A stretch of DNA of 21,853 bases from a virus: the IMG/VR virus record IMGVR_UViG_3300048929_000518, positions 1 to 21,853 of that record; one strand, given 5' to 3'. Position 1 is the stretch's first letter, and every line of letters begins with the position of its first letter. The notes under the pieces were generated by a model, which was not told the origin of the DNA, searched no databases, and saw only the letters and a list, made by a program, of their open reading frames with translations. Shown here one piece after another: positions 1 to 7,806 of the stretch. Made by a program: the position numbers and the translations under genes.

Positions 1-140
1 ATTTTGACAACAGACGGTCGCCCCAGCACGAGCGTCGAGTTGTTCGTCGCCGCGCTGAGATAATGCCTTGGACTGGACTGTGCATTGGCGGACGCACAGC
101 ACAGGATCGTGATGAGAAGTGCGATAACAGTGCGAATCAT
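1..140 (-). CDS. Secreted phage protein, N-terminal 46 residues only (runs off the window)
   Basis: The ATG at 140-138 overlaps the TGA of the upstream 78-aa gene (ATGA) and has an AGAGGTGA ribosome site ahead of it. The visible protein starts MIRTVIALLITILCCASANA followed by QSS. That is a textbook Sec signal peptide: a short basic start, a hydrophobic core, and ANA-Q as a likely signal peptidase I site after residue 20. The exported part seen here is short and polar (about 26 residues) and matches nothing I recognise. It is the last gene visible in the leftward packaging/head operon, so it may be a virion-associated or envelope-directed protein. The gene is cut by the window edge, so its length and C-terminal domains are unknown. 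High confidence that it is a gene, none about its function. Confidence 0.75.
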   Translation of the reverse strand, partial: MIRTVIALLITILCCASANAQSSPRHYLSAATNNSTLVLGRPSVVK

Positions 141-373
141 GAGATCATCACCTCTCTACTCAGCAAGACATGTAGAGTGCTTGCGCTGAGGTCACCGGCA
201 TTCGGGTTCTGGATAATCTCATCATCCACTAAAATGATCTCGCCAAAAACACCGAGAGTGTTTATGCCGTTGTCGAATATAGTGGCTTCGATCTTATCTC
301 CGGCCTTTACACCAGATACCGAGATAACACCACTGGACGCACGCCCAGTGAATGACCTTACAAGACGAGCCAT
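137..373 (-). CDS. Small conserved-looking phage protein, 78 aa, unknown function
   Basis: The ATG at 373-371 follows AAGGA at a normal distance, and the TGA overlaps the next start by ATGA, so the gene is coupled to its neighbours on both sides. The protein opens MARLVRSFTGRASSGVISVS and continues with alternating hydrophobic residues and Gly/Asp turns, as in a small beta-rich domain. There is no signal peptide, membrane segment or cysteine. Its place between an exported 205-aa protein and another secreted protein, downstream of portal and head morphogenesis genes, fits a small structural or accessory virion protein such as a decoration or head-fibre component. This is inference from position only. 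Confidence 0.7.
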   Translation of the reverse strand: MARLVRSFTGRASSGVISVSGVKAGDKIEATIFDNGINTLGVFGEIILVDDEIIQNPNAGDLSASTLHVLLSREVMIS

Positions 374-387
374 AGTTTGTTTTCCTT

Positions 388-1005
388 TTAGCTCTCTGTC
401 CAGGTCACGTTGCAGCTCATCGACACCTGATTGGCACCGCCGAGCGCTACGCCGTTGCCGCTGATCGCCAGTGTCTGTGCAACACCGCGAAGAGTGACAG
501 GCTGCTCGAATGGAGAATCGCCGAACTGCCATCGAACGAGCAGGAGATTCGCAGTGGGCAGCACGGGCAGTGGGAACTTGACTGCTCGAATGGTACCGAC
601 AGCAGTACCGAGCGTACCGGGGTTCACGGTGTACGCCTTCACGACCGCGGTCGCAGCAGCACTGCTGCTGTCCACAGGAACTCCGGTCGGGCTGGTACTC
701 GTGCCGGTCAGGTTCGCCGTGCTCCGCTTGATGATGAGAACATCTGGGTTCGTAGCTGTGGTGAGGACGCTTCCAATGCAACTCATCTCCGTCACAGTTA
801 CGAGCTTGGTTGCACTCCCCTGAATGGTGAAGAAATCAGTGGTCGTCGCGATCTGCACCTGCAGATTGACGATCGACGCCTGATAGGTTGGCCGAAACGC
901 CTTGGGCGCGGGAGTCGGCATGAACTGCGCCATCGCGGCGGCGGTCCACGCGATAGTCAGCAGGGCCGCGACAGCAAGGGTCTTGATGGACTTGATAGAC
1001 TTCAT
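388..1005 (-). CDS. Exported 205-aa protein in the head gene cluster
   Basis: The start ATG at 1005-1003 is preceded by AGGAGACACGAG; this ribosome site overlaps the TAG of the head morphogenesis gene. Residues 1-27 (MKSIKSIKTLAVAALLTIAW then TAAAMAQ) form a clear Sec signal peptide with an AMA-Q cleavage site. The mature part is Thr/Ser/Val/Gly-rich, has two Cys (in EMSCIG and SMSCN) that could form a disulphide outside the cytoplasm, and looks all-beta. Phage structural proteins normally lack signal peptides, so a secreted protein directly after the Mu-F-like gene is unusual. It could be a periplasmic or envelope-targeted accessory, or the annotated start could belong to a fibre-like protein that uses the envelope. 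No family is recognised. Confidence 0.75.
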   Translation of the reverse strand: MKSIKSIKTLAVAALLTIAWTAAAMAQFMPTPAPKAFRPTYQASIVNLQVQIATTTDFFTIQGSATKLVTVTEMSCIGSVLTTATNPDVLIIKRSTANLTGTSTSPTGVPVDSSSAAATAVVKAYTVNPGTLGTAVGTIRAVKFPLPVLPTANLLLVRWQFGDSPFEQPVTLRGVAQTLAISGNGVALGGANQVSMSCNVTWTES

Positions 1006-1015
1006 CTCGTGTCTC

Positions 1016-1825
1016 CTAGATGTTGTCCGGAATAACCGGCTCGGGATAGCATCTGCAGTTGTAGATCTGGCCGGCGTGAGTAACCGTGCCGTCGCTCAGC
1101 GTGGGAGGCTTGTCCCATCGCACGAACTTGCCCTCCATCTTCTTGTGGCTCTTGCGCACGTCCTGATCTAGCGATGTTCGCCAGATGTAGCCCTCGGAGC
1201 CGATGGTCTTGGCGCGAGCCTCGGTCAGCAGGGACGACGCGCGAGCAACCTCGGTCCTCGCGATCAGAGTAGCCTGCGACTTGCTGACCTCGCCCTGCCG
1301 CATGATCTCCCTCGCGATGTCGCTCGCGCGACCCGGGCTCTCGAGATTCTTGAGCGCGAGCTCGTGAACGCGCTGGGCAGCCTTTCGCGGGATGCTGGTG
1401 ATCAAGTCCACCTGCTCCGCCTGCAGACGCCGCAGCAGGGAGCCGACCGGACTCGTGCGACGGATCTCCGCGCGCACACCCTCGGACATGGAGAGACCGA
1501 CCTTCTTCCACGCCTTCTCGTCCTTGCGCGACACGTCCGTCAGAATGCGCTTGGAGACGGCTCGCGCCCACGGCTTGATCAGCTCGGCGTACTGCTGGAG
1601 CATGTGCTCGAGCTCGGTCATCTCGCTCTGGTTGCTCGGGTCGAACTGCTCGACGAGGTGGCCCACCTTCGCGGCGATCTTCCGAAGATGCACACCAAAG
1701 TCCTTCTCGAGCCTGATCGAGGCCGAGAACGCGGCGCGCTCCTTGCGGGTCTCGCGACCGGTGCGCTTGTCGACTGTCTGGTAGCGGAGAGTCACCGTCC
1801 CCACCACCACCGAAGCTGACGCCAC
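1016..1825 (-). CDS. Phage head morphogenesis protein, SPP1 gp7 / Mu gpF family
   Basis: This is a minor head protein of the kind that joins the portal and procapsid during assembly. The family signature fills the C-terminal half: QATLIARTEVARAS (about 184-197), SEGYIWRTSLDQDVRKSHKK (210-229) with the following EGKFVRWDKPP, and THAGQIYNCRCYPEPV (249-264). The terminal C-R-C-Y-P is the hallmark of the Mu-F domain. Residues 20-170 are charged and helical. At 269 aa the size is typical for a stand-alone member, with no toxin or other domain appended. The start is GTG at 1825; an ATG two bases upstream is out of frame and stops after 11 codons. GAGGGG lies upstream. The portal gene is just upstream, as usual for this pair. 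Confidence 0.9.
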   Translation of the reverse strand: MASASVVVGTVTLRYQTVDKRTGRETRKERAAFSASIRLEKDFGVHLRKIAAKVGHLVEQFDPSNQSEMTELEHMLQQYAELIKPWARAVSKRILTDVSRKDEKAWKKVGLSMSEGVRAEIRRTSPVGSLLRRLQAEQVDLITSIPRKAAQRVHELALKNLESPGRASDIAREIMRQGEVSKSQATLIARTEVARASSLLTEARAKTIGSEGYIWRTSLDQDVRKSHKKMEGKFVRWDKPPTLSDGTVTHAGQIYNCRCYPEPVIPDNI

Positions 1826-1841
1826 ATGCGACAGATTCCCC

Positions 1842-2006
1842 TCACCTTGTCAGCACCGCGACAGTCACGGTTGGCTTGCCGTCGATACCGAGCGCGGCGG
1901 CGACCTGCACGTGGTAGCCCTGCTCCTTCGCCTGAGCGATCAGCTCCTCGACCGGACGCATGCGCTCGCGAATGAGCTTCTCGAAGTCTTTCTTGCCATT
2001 GGCCAT
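1842..2006 (-). CDS. Small charged protein between portal and head morphogenesis genes, 54 aa
   Basis: The frame after the portal stop codes for MANGKKDFEKLIRERMRPVE followed by a helical Ala/Glu/Gln segment and a C-terminal strand-like DGKPTVTVAVLTR. The ATG at 2006 has GGAG eight bases upstream. A second in-frame ATG at 2024 forms a TGATG overlap with the portal stop and adds MNGDGP; either could be used, giving 54 or 60 aa. There are no cysteines and no membrane segment. The position suggests a small assembly accessory, but nothing in the sequence identifies the function. Confidence 0.65.
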   Translation of the reverse strand: MANGKKDFEKLIRERMRPVEELIAQAKEQGYHVQVAAALGIDGKPTVTVAVLTR

Positions 2007-2023
2007 CGGCCCGTCTCCGTTCA

Positions 2024-4081
2024 TCACGCCGCCAACTCCATCTTTTTCACGGGCCGCGTGTGATTGCCGGATCGCAGCCACGCGCTGAACTTGTCCGCTC
2101 CCATGTGCGTGAGACCGGTGATGCGTCTCGCATGGTCGTCTGGATAAGCGAGCTCGAGACACTCCCGCGCCTCGTCCTCGCTGGTGAAACCCATCATGCA
2201 CTTGTGCTCGTCGAACTTGCCCGTGCGCGGGTCCACCATGTCGGCGACCCAGATGTCCTGCGAGTCGCGGGCGGGACCCACGAACGCGTCCATCCACTCC
2301 ATATCGCCCTCCGCACTCCCGACTGCCGGGATGTGACCATAGTCCGCGGGCATCACGACGGCCCAGCCCGGTCCCGTTCGCGTGGACCCGGCCATGTTCT
2401 CGATCGCGACCTGGATGCCGGCCACGTGGTAGGAGGGAAGGGAGTCGTATCCTCTCGCACGTCTCCTGTCGTTGCTCGGCTTGGTTGTCGTTCCGGCCTG
2501 CCCATTCTTCGACCTGAGGTGCTGGGGATTCACGCGCGGGTTGCCGGCGTGCGGCAGCTTCTCGAGCGCCGACTGAGCATTGTTTGGGTTCTCGTGAGTG
2601 ATGTGCTCGGGATTACCCCCGTGCGCCGCGATCTCGTCGTCCCCGAGGCCGATGTCCCCGAGCTCGCCCATCAGGGGCGTCGGCTCAAGTTCGGCCTTCT
2701 TGATCATCTCATCGGTCACGTTGTCGAACCGCGAGGTGGTCTTGCTGTTCTGCTTCAGCTCCTTCATCGCAGTCGGCGTGTCGATGAGCTGAGCCTCGTG
2801 CGCCTCGATGATGGACGTGGTGTCGCGCGCACTGATCTCGGACTTCTGTCCCTCGTCGAGCTGCCACAACGGCGCGAACTGCCAGTTGAAGTCCTCCGGC
2901 AGAACGACGCCCTCCGACTGGGCCATGGCGCGCTGGAACACGTCGATCGGTCGCCGAAGCACGCGCTCCTGCTGCTGCTTGATCCCGTCGTAGTAGGTTC
3001 GCAGATCACTCTCGCCGCTCGAGTTCAGGCCGGCCGGGCTCTGGCCGAACATTCGCACCAGCGGGATCTGCAGTGTCCCGGACATCTGCTGCGCCTGCTG
3101 GAGGATCACCTCACTGATTCCCGTGAACGCGCTACTCGACTGAACGGTGATATCGTCCTTCCCATCGATGACCGTCAGTCCCTCGTTGTTCTGGAACCGA
3201 CGCACCATGTCCATCTTCTTGAGCATGGTCGCGATGCCAGCGTCCCCTCCCTGCGACATCAGGTCGGTCATGCCGTCCATCTTGTACGTGCGGAGGAACG
3301 ACTTGTAGACAAGCTGGGCCGCGCCCTGAGTGCTGCTGTCGAGTGACACCATGCGGTCGTACAGACGCTCGAACACGCTCAGTCCCCACAGATTCTCCTG
3401 AACTCGCTGCCAGTAGGGCAGGTCGACGCCGACCATGCGAAGCACGCGCGAGTAGTGAATGAGCTTACCGCGAAGGGCGGGGGCGTCGCTGTTCACGCGA
3501 TAGTGCACGGGAAGACCGATGTCCGGCCCGAATGCACTGACCAGACGATCCAGCTTGGCCTCGACCTGCCACCTGTCCAGGACCAGGAATCCCTTGAGCT
3601 GACCCCTCATCAGCGGGATGTCGCCGAGCCGCAGCGGAGTGCTGAGGTCCTGGCCGTCGATGAGCATGACCATGATCGCGCCGCCGTACAGCCGCGACCA
3701 CTTGATCGTCTCGTTCACGCATCCCCAGAAGTTGAGATTGACCTCGCACTTGCGGAGGCGGTCCATCTCGTCCGGCTGAAGCTGCGTCGTGATATCGATG
3801 CCGGCGCGCGTCATGTCGTCGGCGATGATGTCCACCGCGATACCGCCCATCCACGATCCGCGATAGATCCACTCCAGGAGCGTGCGGATGCGGGTGATCG
3901 GGTTGAAGCCATAGGTGCTCGCCGTCAGTGGATTGTCCGTCCCGATGCCGAGCTTGAGGACCGCGTTGAGGTAGCTGTCCTTCGTCGACTGGGCACCGCG
4001 CCTCTGCGAGTCGCGCGTCAGTTTTCGCTCCTCGACACCGGCCTTCGCGATGGTCGACTTCTTGATGGAGGCGCGTGCCAT
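2024..4081 (-). CDS. Phage portal protein (DUF1073/PF06381 type) fused to a C-terminal inorganic-pyrophosphatase-like domain
   Basis: The portal forms the dodecameric ring through which DNA is packaged. Residues about 40-460 carry the portal body; the most telling stretch is IPLVRMFGQSPAGLNSSGES (339-358) followed by DLRTYYDGIKQQQERVLRRP, typical of DUF1073-type portals. After a low-complexity linker (about 480-543, including KNGQAGTTTKPSNDRRRAR), residues 544-685 form a second domain: VAIENMAGSTRTG, MPADYGHIP (578-586), EGDMEWMDAFVGP (591-603) and GKFDEHKCMMGF (621-632). This is the pattern of the pyrophosphatase-like (InPase) domain of phage polyvalent and Mu-F-linked proteins, with aspartates 593 and 598 and the FDEHK motif retained. 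At 685 aa it is longer than a plain DUF1073 portal. The ATG shares one base with the upstream TGA (TGATG). Portal identity is firm; the second domain is a motif-based call. Confidence 0.92.
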   Translation of the reverse strand: MARASIKKSTIAKAGVEERKLTRDSQRRGAQSTKDSYLNAVLKLGIGTDNPLTASTYGFNPITRIRTLLEWIYRGSWMGGIAVDIIADDMTRAGIDITTQLQPDEMDRLRKCEVNLNFWGCVNETIKWSRLYGGAIMVMLIDGQDLSTPLRLGDIPLMRGQLKGFLVLDRWQVEAKLDRLVSAFGPDIGLPVHYRVNSDAPALRGKLIHYSRVLRMVGVDLPYWQRVQENLWGLSVFERLYDRMVSLDSSTQGAAQLVYKSFLRTYKMDGMTDLMSQGGDAGIATMLKKMDMVRRFQNNEGLTVIDGKDDITVQSSSAFTGISEVILQQAQQMSGTLQIPLVRMFGQSPAGLNSSGESDLRTYYDGIKQQQERVLRRPIDVFQRAMAQSEGVVLPEDFNWQFAPLWQLDEGQKSEISARDTTSIIEAHEAQLIDTPTAMKELKQNSKTTSRFDNVTDEMIKKAELEPTPLMGELGDIGLGDDEIAAHGGNPEHITHENPNNAQSALEKLPHAGNPRVNPQHLRSKNGQAGTTTKPSNDRRRARGYDSLPSYHVAGIQVAIENMAGSTRTGPGWAVVMPADYGHIPAVGSAEGDMEWMDAFVGPARDSQDIWVADMVDPRTGKFDEHKCMMGFTSEDEARECLELAYPDDHARRITGLTHMGADKFSAWLRSGNHTRPVKKMELAA

Positions 4082-4650
4082 CAGGCGGTGACCTTGCCGA
4101 TCAGAACCTTCGGAATGGGAAGCGAGAACTCGTCACTGACCGTGATCTTCACGTACGGATCAACGCGAACCTCCTCACCATGCGTGGCGACGCCGTCCGG
4201 ATCGCGACAGACAACGTGAACCTTGACTTCCCCGGCAACCAGCGCATAGTACACGCGCTTGACACCGGGCTGCGGCGGAAGACTGTAGATCACGTTATCC
4301 GCGATCAGCTTGGTGATGGCGGCCTGCCACTTCATGGTCTCGCCGGAATCGCCGATATCCGCGCGGCACAGCCGACCTCCGTGCTGCCTGATCTTCTCGA
4401 CCAGGAGTTCACACCGCTTCTTGAGCGACACGCGTCTGCTGACCAGAGGCGGAGCGGGCAGAGCAGGGACCAGAGTCGTTTTCTCCGGTAGTCCACCGTC
4501 GTCCAGGACCGCCAAGAACATCTTGCTCTGTAGCACCATCGCCATGGTCCTGTCCATCAGCTCGACTACCGAGATGTCGCGCATCCTGGCCTGCTGCATG
4601 ACGTACTCCACCCGGTCACTCGGGACTTTCACTTCCAGGTCGATCTTCAT
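4081..4650 (-). CDS. 189-aa phage protein of unknown function upstream of portal
   Basis: The ATG at 4650-4648 overlaps the stop of a tiny membrane-protein gene (ATGA), and its TGA shares a base with the portal start. The N-terminus MKIDLEVKVPSDRVEYVMQQ is followed by amphipathic helices to about residue 45. A Pro-rich linker (VPALPAPPLVSRR) leads to a helical stretch with KKRCELLVEKIRQHGGRLCR and ETMKWQAAITKLIADNVIYS, which resembles a winged-helix layout, and the C-terminal 45 residues are strand-rich. No catalytic motif is visible. Its place between terminase and portal would suit a packaging or portal-assembly accessory, or a small DNA-binding regulator; both are guesses. Confidence 0.75.
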   Translation of the reverse strand: MKIDLEVKVPSDRVEYVMQQARMRDISVVELMDRTMAMVLQSKMFLAVLDDGGLPEKTTLVPALPAPPLVSRRVSLKKRCELLVEKIRQHGGRLCRADIGDSGETMKWQAAITKLIADNVIYSLPPQPGVKRVYYALVAGEVKVHVVCRDPDGVATHGEEVRVDPYVKITVSDEFSLPIPKVLIGKVTA

Positions 4651-4787
4651 TTCATTCTCCTGAGAATTCCCGTCGTGATGCTACAGTCCCCCTCCAGCCG
4701 ATCACAGACAATGCCGATGCCGACCCACGCCGCCCAGACAAGCGACAGGGGTGCCGCGACCAGGATCATGAGATACTGGACGATCAC
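4647..4787 (-). CDS. Tiny single-pass membrane protein, 46 aa
   Basis: The GTG at 4787-4785 overlaps the TGA of the preceding tiny gene (GTGA), and its own TGA overlaps the start of the 189-aa gene (ATGA). GGGGG lies at a workable distance upstream. The protein reads VIVQYLMILVAAPLSLVWAA then WVGIGIVC, one long hydrophobic helix, followed by a charged tail DRLEGDCSITTGILRRMK. An earlier in-frame ATG (4839) would add a basic leader but would overlap the upstream gene deeply. Two consecutive membrane microproteins beside the terminase could be holin-like or envelope accessories; the lysis genes are not otherwise visible here. Confidence 0.6.
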   Translation of the reverse strand: MIVQYLMILVAAPLSLVWAAWVGIGIVCDRLEGDCSITTGILRRMK

Positions 4788-4903
4788 CACCGCGCCGCCC
4801 CCACGCCGGTTGCGATGCCCCACACCAGAACAGACCATGGTATGATGAAGCATCCAACCCAGATGCAGGCCTGAGTGAACGGAGTCGCGTCCCAGCGGAT
4901 CAT
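4784..4903 (-). CDS. Tiny membrane protein, 39 aa
   Basis: The ATG at 4903-4901 overlaps the TGA of the Cys-rich 70-aa gene (ATGA) with CGGAGT about ten bases upstream. The sequence begins MIRWDATPFTQACIWVGCFI and ends IPWSVLVWGIATGVGAARW. The stretch from about residue 10 to 35 is hydrophobic and Trp-rich, enough for one membrane span. Its stop is nested in the GTG start of the next membrane microprotein, so the two are probably translated as a coupled pair. Function unknown. The coupling on both sides is the main reason to believe it. Confidence 0.6.
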   Translation of the reverse strand: MIRWDATPFTQACIWVGCFIIPWSVLVWGIATGVGAARW

Positions 4904-5112
4904 GCGCATCCGACTCCGTGGACCGGGCACAGGTCAACGTCCATGCCGAAGGACGAGTTCGAGCAGGTGCAGGCCGGCCGCGCGGCGAGTCGCGCTCTGT
5001 GCAGCTTCTCCTCACGTCGACGCGTCTCGTGTCTCTCGTTCTCCTCGGCCTCGCGCTGCGTGAGGGATCGTGATCCCTCCGAGTATCCGCGACCAGTCGC
5101 GCTCTCTGTCAT
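4900..5112 (-). CDS. Cys/His-containing small protein, 70 aa, coupled to TerL
   Basis: The ATG overlaps the terminase stop (ATGA) and AGGG lies seven bases upstream. Residues 1-47 are polar and strongly charged, helical and Arg/Glu-rich (TQREAEENERHETRRREEKL). The C-terminal part, ACTCSNSSFGMDVDLCPVHG followed by VGCA, has a C-x-C and a C-P-x-H pair spaced like a small zinc-binding knuckle. The long helix plus metal knuckle would fit a protein-protein or nucleic-acid adaptor acting with the terminase. The product is supported by coupling and spacing; the role is inference. Confidence 0.65.
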   Translation of the reverse strand: MTESATGRGYSEGSRSLTQREAEENERHETRRREEKLHRARLAARPACTCSNSSFGMDVDLCPVHGVGCA

Positions 5113-6809
5113 GCTAACGCCCTCATGAGTTTCTCCGCCGTGGTCTCCGGCACGAACGTCAGCATCAGCCCGTCGGCGTGGTCCGGGCTGCTTATGCCGC
5201 GCTTGGCAAGATCCTTCTTGCTCTCGATGATAATCTTTCCGCCCACCGTGGTCTGCCACTTGACCAGCGACAACTGCGAGTTCATCGTCATCGCGTCCGG
5301 GCTCTCGGAGTCGGCCGGCAGAACGAGTATGTCGTCGAGCTCGTGCTCGATGGCGTCCGGACTCTCCGGATTCTCGAGGAACTGCAGGAGCTCGTACGAG
5401 TTCTTGGCGCGCTCGCGGCACATCCACCACGACTCGGCCTTGATGTTCGCGAATTTCTCGTTCGATTTCTTGCCGTCTGGCCACAGACTGTCGGACGCCG
5501 GGTTGCCGACGAGAACGGCGTGCGACATGATACCGTCCGTGCTGCGACGAAGTACCGAGCCGACGCCGTGTCCCACGCCGGTAGCGTCGAACCGCAGATT
5601 CTTGACGCCCCCGATGAAGCCGTCGTGTGTCGGCTTGATGCTGCCGGCCGCGATGAGCATGCGGTTCGCGGTGTCGATCGTGTCCGGATCGCTCCAGCTC
5701 GTCGGAGCATGCACCACGCTGCCGAAGCGAGGGACGAGCACCGACTTGGCCTTGCCCGCGCCAACATCGCCTCCCGCGACACCCTGCATGACCACGGGCA
5801 TCGGGATACCGCGCTTCGCGAGTGCAGAGCGGATGCGCTTGCACGCCTCCACCCACTTGGCCTCGATGCAGATGCCCTCGACGGATGCCGAGTAGTCGAT
5901 GTCGTACTCGCTCGCAAACTTGTGCTTCTCCATCTTGGAGCGAGTGGCCTTCTCCCAGGACACCACGACGATGGGCTGACCCGGCACCCGGAGCTCGACC
6001 ATGCCGTCCCGCTTGCGGGGGTCGTCACTCCAGTGAAACCTGAACAGCTGATCGGGGCGCATGCTCCCGTCGTGCGCCTTTCGGAAGAAGAGATTGCCCT
6101 GACCGTTGACAGTCGAGCCGAAGAGTCTGCAGTCGGCATTCGCCACGCTCGCCGCGTCCACGCTGTCCGCGTGTTCGACGAAGGCGAACTCGTCGAACAC
6201 GTAATCGGTGGACCGACCGCCGCGTCCCATGTCGTCGCCGGCCTCTCCGCGAATAACACTGCCGCGCTCCTCATTGATGAGAAGCATCGAGTTGTCGTGC
6301 ATGGCGTTGGACGAGGGGAGCATCCAGTGCGGTAGCCCGCGCCTGAGCATGCGAAGTTTCTCGAAGATACTGTCCGGATCACCGATGCGATCGACGTACT
6401 CGGCCTTGCGACTACCGAAGTTGGCCTTGTACCCATCCTGGAAGAGCCACTTGTTGAGCGTGACTCCGCCGGCCATCCACGTGAACCCGATATCACGGGA
6501 CTTCGCGCAGTGACCATCCTCCTTGTTGTCGCTGATCCGCAGGAACCACCGAACGAACTCCTCCTGCTTGGGGAAGAGATCCATGGGCATCCACGCCATG
6601 GCGTCCTTGACGCCGACCAACTTCGGGTTGAACGTCCAGACCCACGTGTTGAACCAGTGAACGACGTCCTTCGCGCAGATCGCCTTCTCGATAAGGCGAA
6701 GCTCCTCGACGCGAATCCTCTCTACGAGTGGTGCACCCTCAGGCGGATCCATGAGTTGGCGTGCCCGCTCTAAGCGTCTCAGCATAGAGCTGCGCAAGCT
6801 GTCCAACAT
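5109..6809 (-). CDS. terL: Terminase large subunit (TerL), ATPase-nuclease
   Basis: TerL powers DNA translocation into the prohead and cuts the concatemer. The N-terminal ATPase has a deviant Walker A, AKSRDIGFTW (102-111), a Walker B with catalytic glutamate, DYVFDEF (202-208), and a coupling motif GSTVNGQGN (231-239). The C-terminal RNase-H-like nuclease supplies acidic residues in GGDVGAG (D348), RFDATGVG (D408) and SPDHADGLM (D543, D546). At 566 aa it is full length and intact. The start at 6809 is supported by AAGGA five bases upstream even though it overlaps TerS by 71 bases; the in-frame ATG codons at 6785 and 6752 lack ribosome sites. Confidence 0.95.
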   Translation of the reverse strand: MLDSLRSSMLRRLERARQLMDPPEGAPLVERIRVEELRLIEKAICAKDVVHWFNTWVWTFNPKLVGVKDAMAWMPMDLFPKQEEFVRWFLRISDNKEDGHCAKSRDIGFTWMAGGVTLNKWLFQDGYKANFGSRKAEYVDRIGDPDSIFEKLRMLRRGLPHWMLPSSNAMHDNSMLLINEERGSVIRGEAGDDMGRGGRSTDYVFDEFAFVEHADSVDAASVANADCRLFGSTVNGQGNLFFRKAHDGSMRPDQLFRFHWSDDPRKRDGMVELRVPGQPIVVVSWEKATRSKMEKHKFASEYDIDYSASVEGICIEAKWVEACKRIRSALAKRGIPMPVVMQGVAGGDVGAGKAKSVLVPRFGSVVHAPTSWSDPDTIDTANRMLIAAGSIKPTHDGFIGGVKNLRFDATGVGHGVGSVLRRSTDGIMSHAVLVGNPASDSLWPDGKKSNEKFANIKAESWWMCRERAKNSYELLQFLENPESPDAIEHELDDILVLPADSESPDAMTMNSQLSLVKWQTTVGGKIIIESKKDLAKRGISSPDHADGLMLTFVPETTAEKLMRALA

Positions 6810-7197
6810 CCGCGTCCTTTATCCGCTCGTGTGTCTTGGTGAGACGCGCGAACTCAAGCGCCTGCTTATCCGTCTCGTCCTGCGGCACGAACGCCACGGT
6901 CGAGATGGCAGATCCCTCGATGCGATCAGCGATGAACTTCAGCGCCTGCATGTCGCCCTGAAAGGCGAGCTCGAACAGCTTCTCGCAGTAGTATGCGAGG
7001 CGAGTGTTGCGCTCGCGAAGCTTGTTCTTCGGATCAACATTGGGATCATAGATCTCCTCATGCATCATCGCGATCAATCGCTGCGTGATGAAGCGGCCAC
7101 GAGGATGCGAGCTCTTCGACGCGAGTTGGTTTCCAGTCTGAAACGGCGTAAAATCACCGTGTTTCTTCCTGGATCCATTCGTCGTAGCTTTCGCCAT
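6739..7197 (-). CDS. terS: Probable terminase small subunit (TerS)
   Basis: This is a 152-aa protein directly upstream of and overlapping terL, the usual place for the DNA-recognition subunit. Near its N-terminus, GDFTPFQTGNQLASKSSHPR then GRF resembles the basic F-x-x-G-N-x-x-x-K...G-R leader seen in many phage TerS and DUF5681-like proteins. The rest is helical, with LRERNTRLAYYCEKLFELAF and QALKFIADRIEG suiting an oligomerisation core. The ATG at 7197 has AGGA about ten bases upstream. Assignment rests on position, size and the basic leader rather than on a decisive motif. Confidence 0.75.
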   Translation of the reverse strand: MAKATTNGSRKKHGDFTPFQTGNQLASKSSHPRGRFITQRLIAMMHEEIYDPNVDPKNKLRERNTRLAYYCEKLFELAFQGDMQALKFIADRIEGSAISTVAFVPQDETDKQALEFARLTKTHERIKDADVGQLAQLYAETLRAGTPTHGSA

Positions 7198-7284
7198 GGT
7201 CTTCTGGTCCTAAGTTGTTGAAAGCGTTTAGCTGCCGCACACCGCGACAGAAGCGCAGTGCATTCAGCGACAACGGCGATGCGA

Positions 7285-7806
7285 TCAGGCAGCAGCCAGA
7301 TCGTAGACAGAGACGTCGAGCTCAAGCTCCCGCCCGAACAGCGCGTACACGATGCGACGCGTATTCGAGCGAGAACCGAGGCCCTTGAAAACCGCAATCG
7401 TCGAGGTCGACCGCACGGTGACGAGATCATCGACGCTGAAAACGGGGGTGGCCGCGTGGTCGACCACGTGATCTGGCACCACGTACCCGAGTTCATCCTC
7501 TCGGTCGCGCAGGTACTCGATGTAGACATTGCTGATCATGGCCGGCTCGCCGCTGCACAGAAACACGCGAGCAACGCCGCGCGTGGAGCACAGACACCGC
7601 CACTCGCCGCGAGGATCCACCAGCACGAACAGGTAGTTCGGGAAGAGCGCCCTGATGCGGCGAACACCCGCGCCGTCCTTGCGACGAGCAGGCTCTCGGA
7701 ACTTGGGATGATAGTACTCGAAGCCCTGCTGCGAAACGTGCCTGACGGCCTCGGCGGATGATGCCGATTTGGTTTCGAGAACTGTCCAGTGTGATTTGCC
7801 AGCCAT
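7285..7806 (-). CDS. NusG/RfaH-like transcription elongation (antitermination) factor
   Basis: NusG-family proteins bind RNA polymerase and suppress pausing or termination. The 173-aa product has an N-terminal NGN-type domain: HWTVLETKSASSAEAVRHVS, QQGFEYYHPKFRE (27-39), IRALFPNYLFVLVDP (51-65) and CSTRGVARVF (73-82), the same order as the NusG core. The C-terminal part (about 122-173) fits a KOW domain, with FSVDDLVTVR and IVYALFGRELELDV. I start at the ATG 7806 because the NGN fold begins there; a GTG at 7851 would add 15 residues. It is first in the leftward late operon, so it is well placed to push polymerase through the terminase-head genes. Host NusG is universal, so a phage copy implies specialisation. 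Confidence 0.8.
   Translation of the reverse strand: MAGKSHWTVLETKSASSAEAVRHVSQQGFEYYHPKFREPARRKDGAGVRRIRALFPNYLFVLVDPRGEWRCLCSTRGVARVFLCSGEPAMISNVYIEYLRDREDELGYVVPDHVVDHAATPVFSVDDLVTVRSTSTIAVFKGLGSRSNTRRIVYALFGRELELDVSVYDLAAA

Noticed and set aside
2060-3346. Long plus-strand open frames opposite the portal and terminase genes
   Set aside because: Typical antisense frames of GC-rich coding DNA: Arg/His/Leu-rich products, no ribosome sites, and the opposite strand encodes well-recognised proteins.
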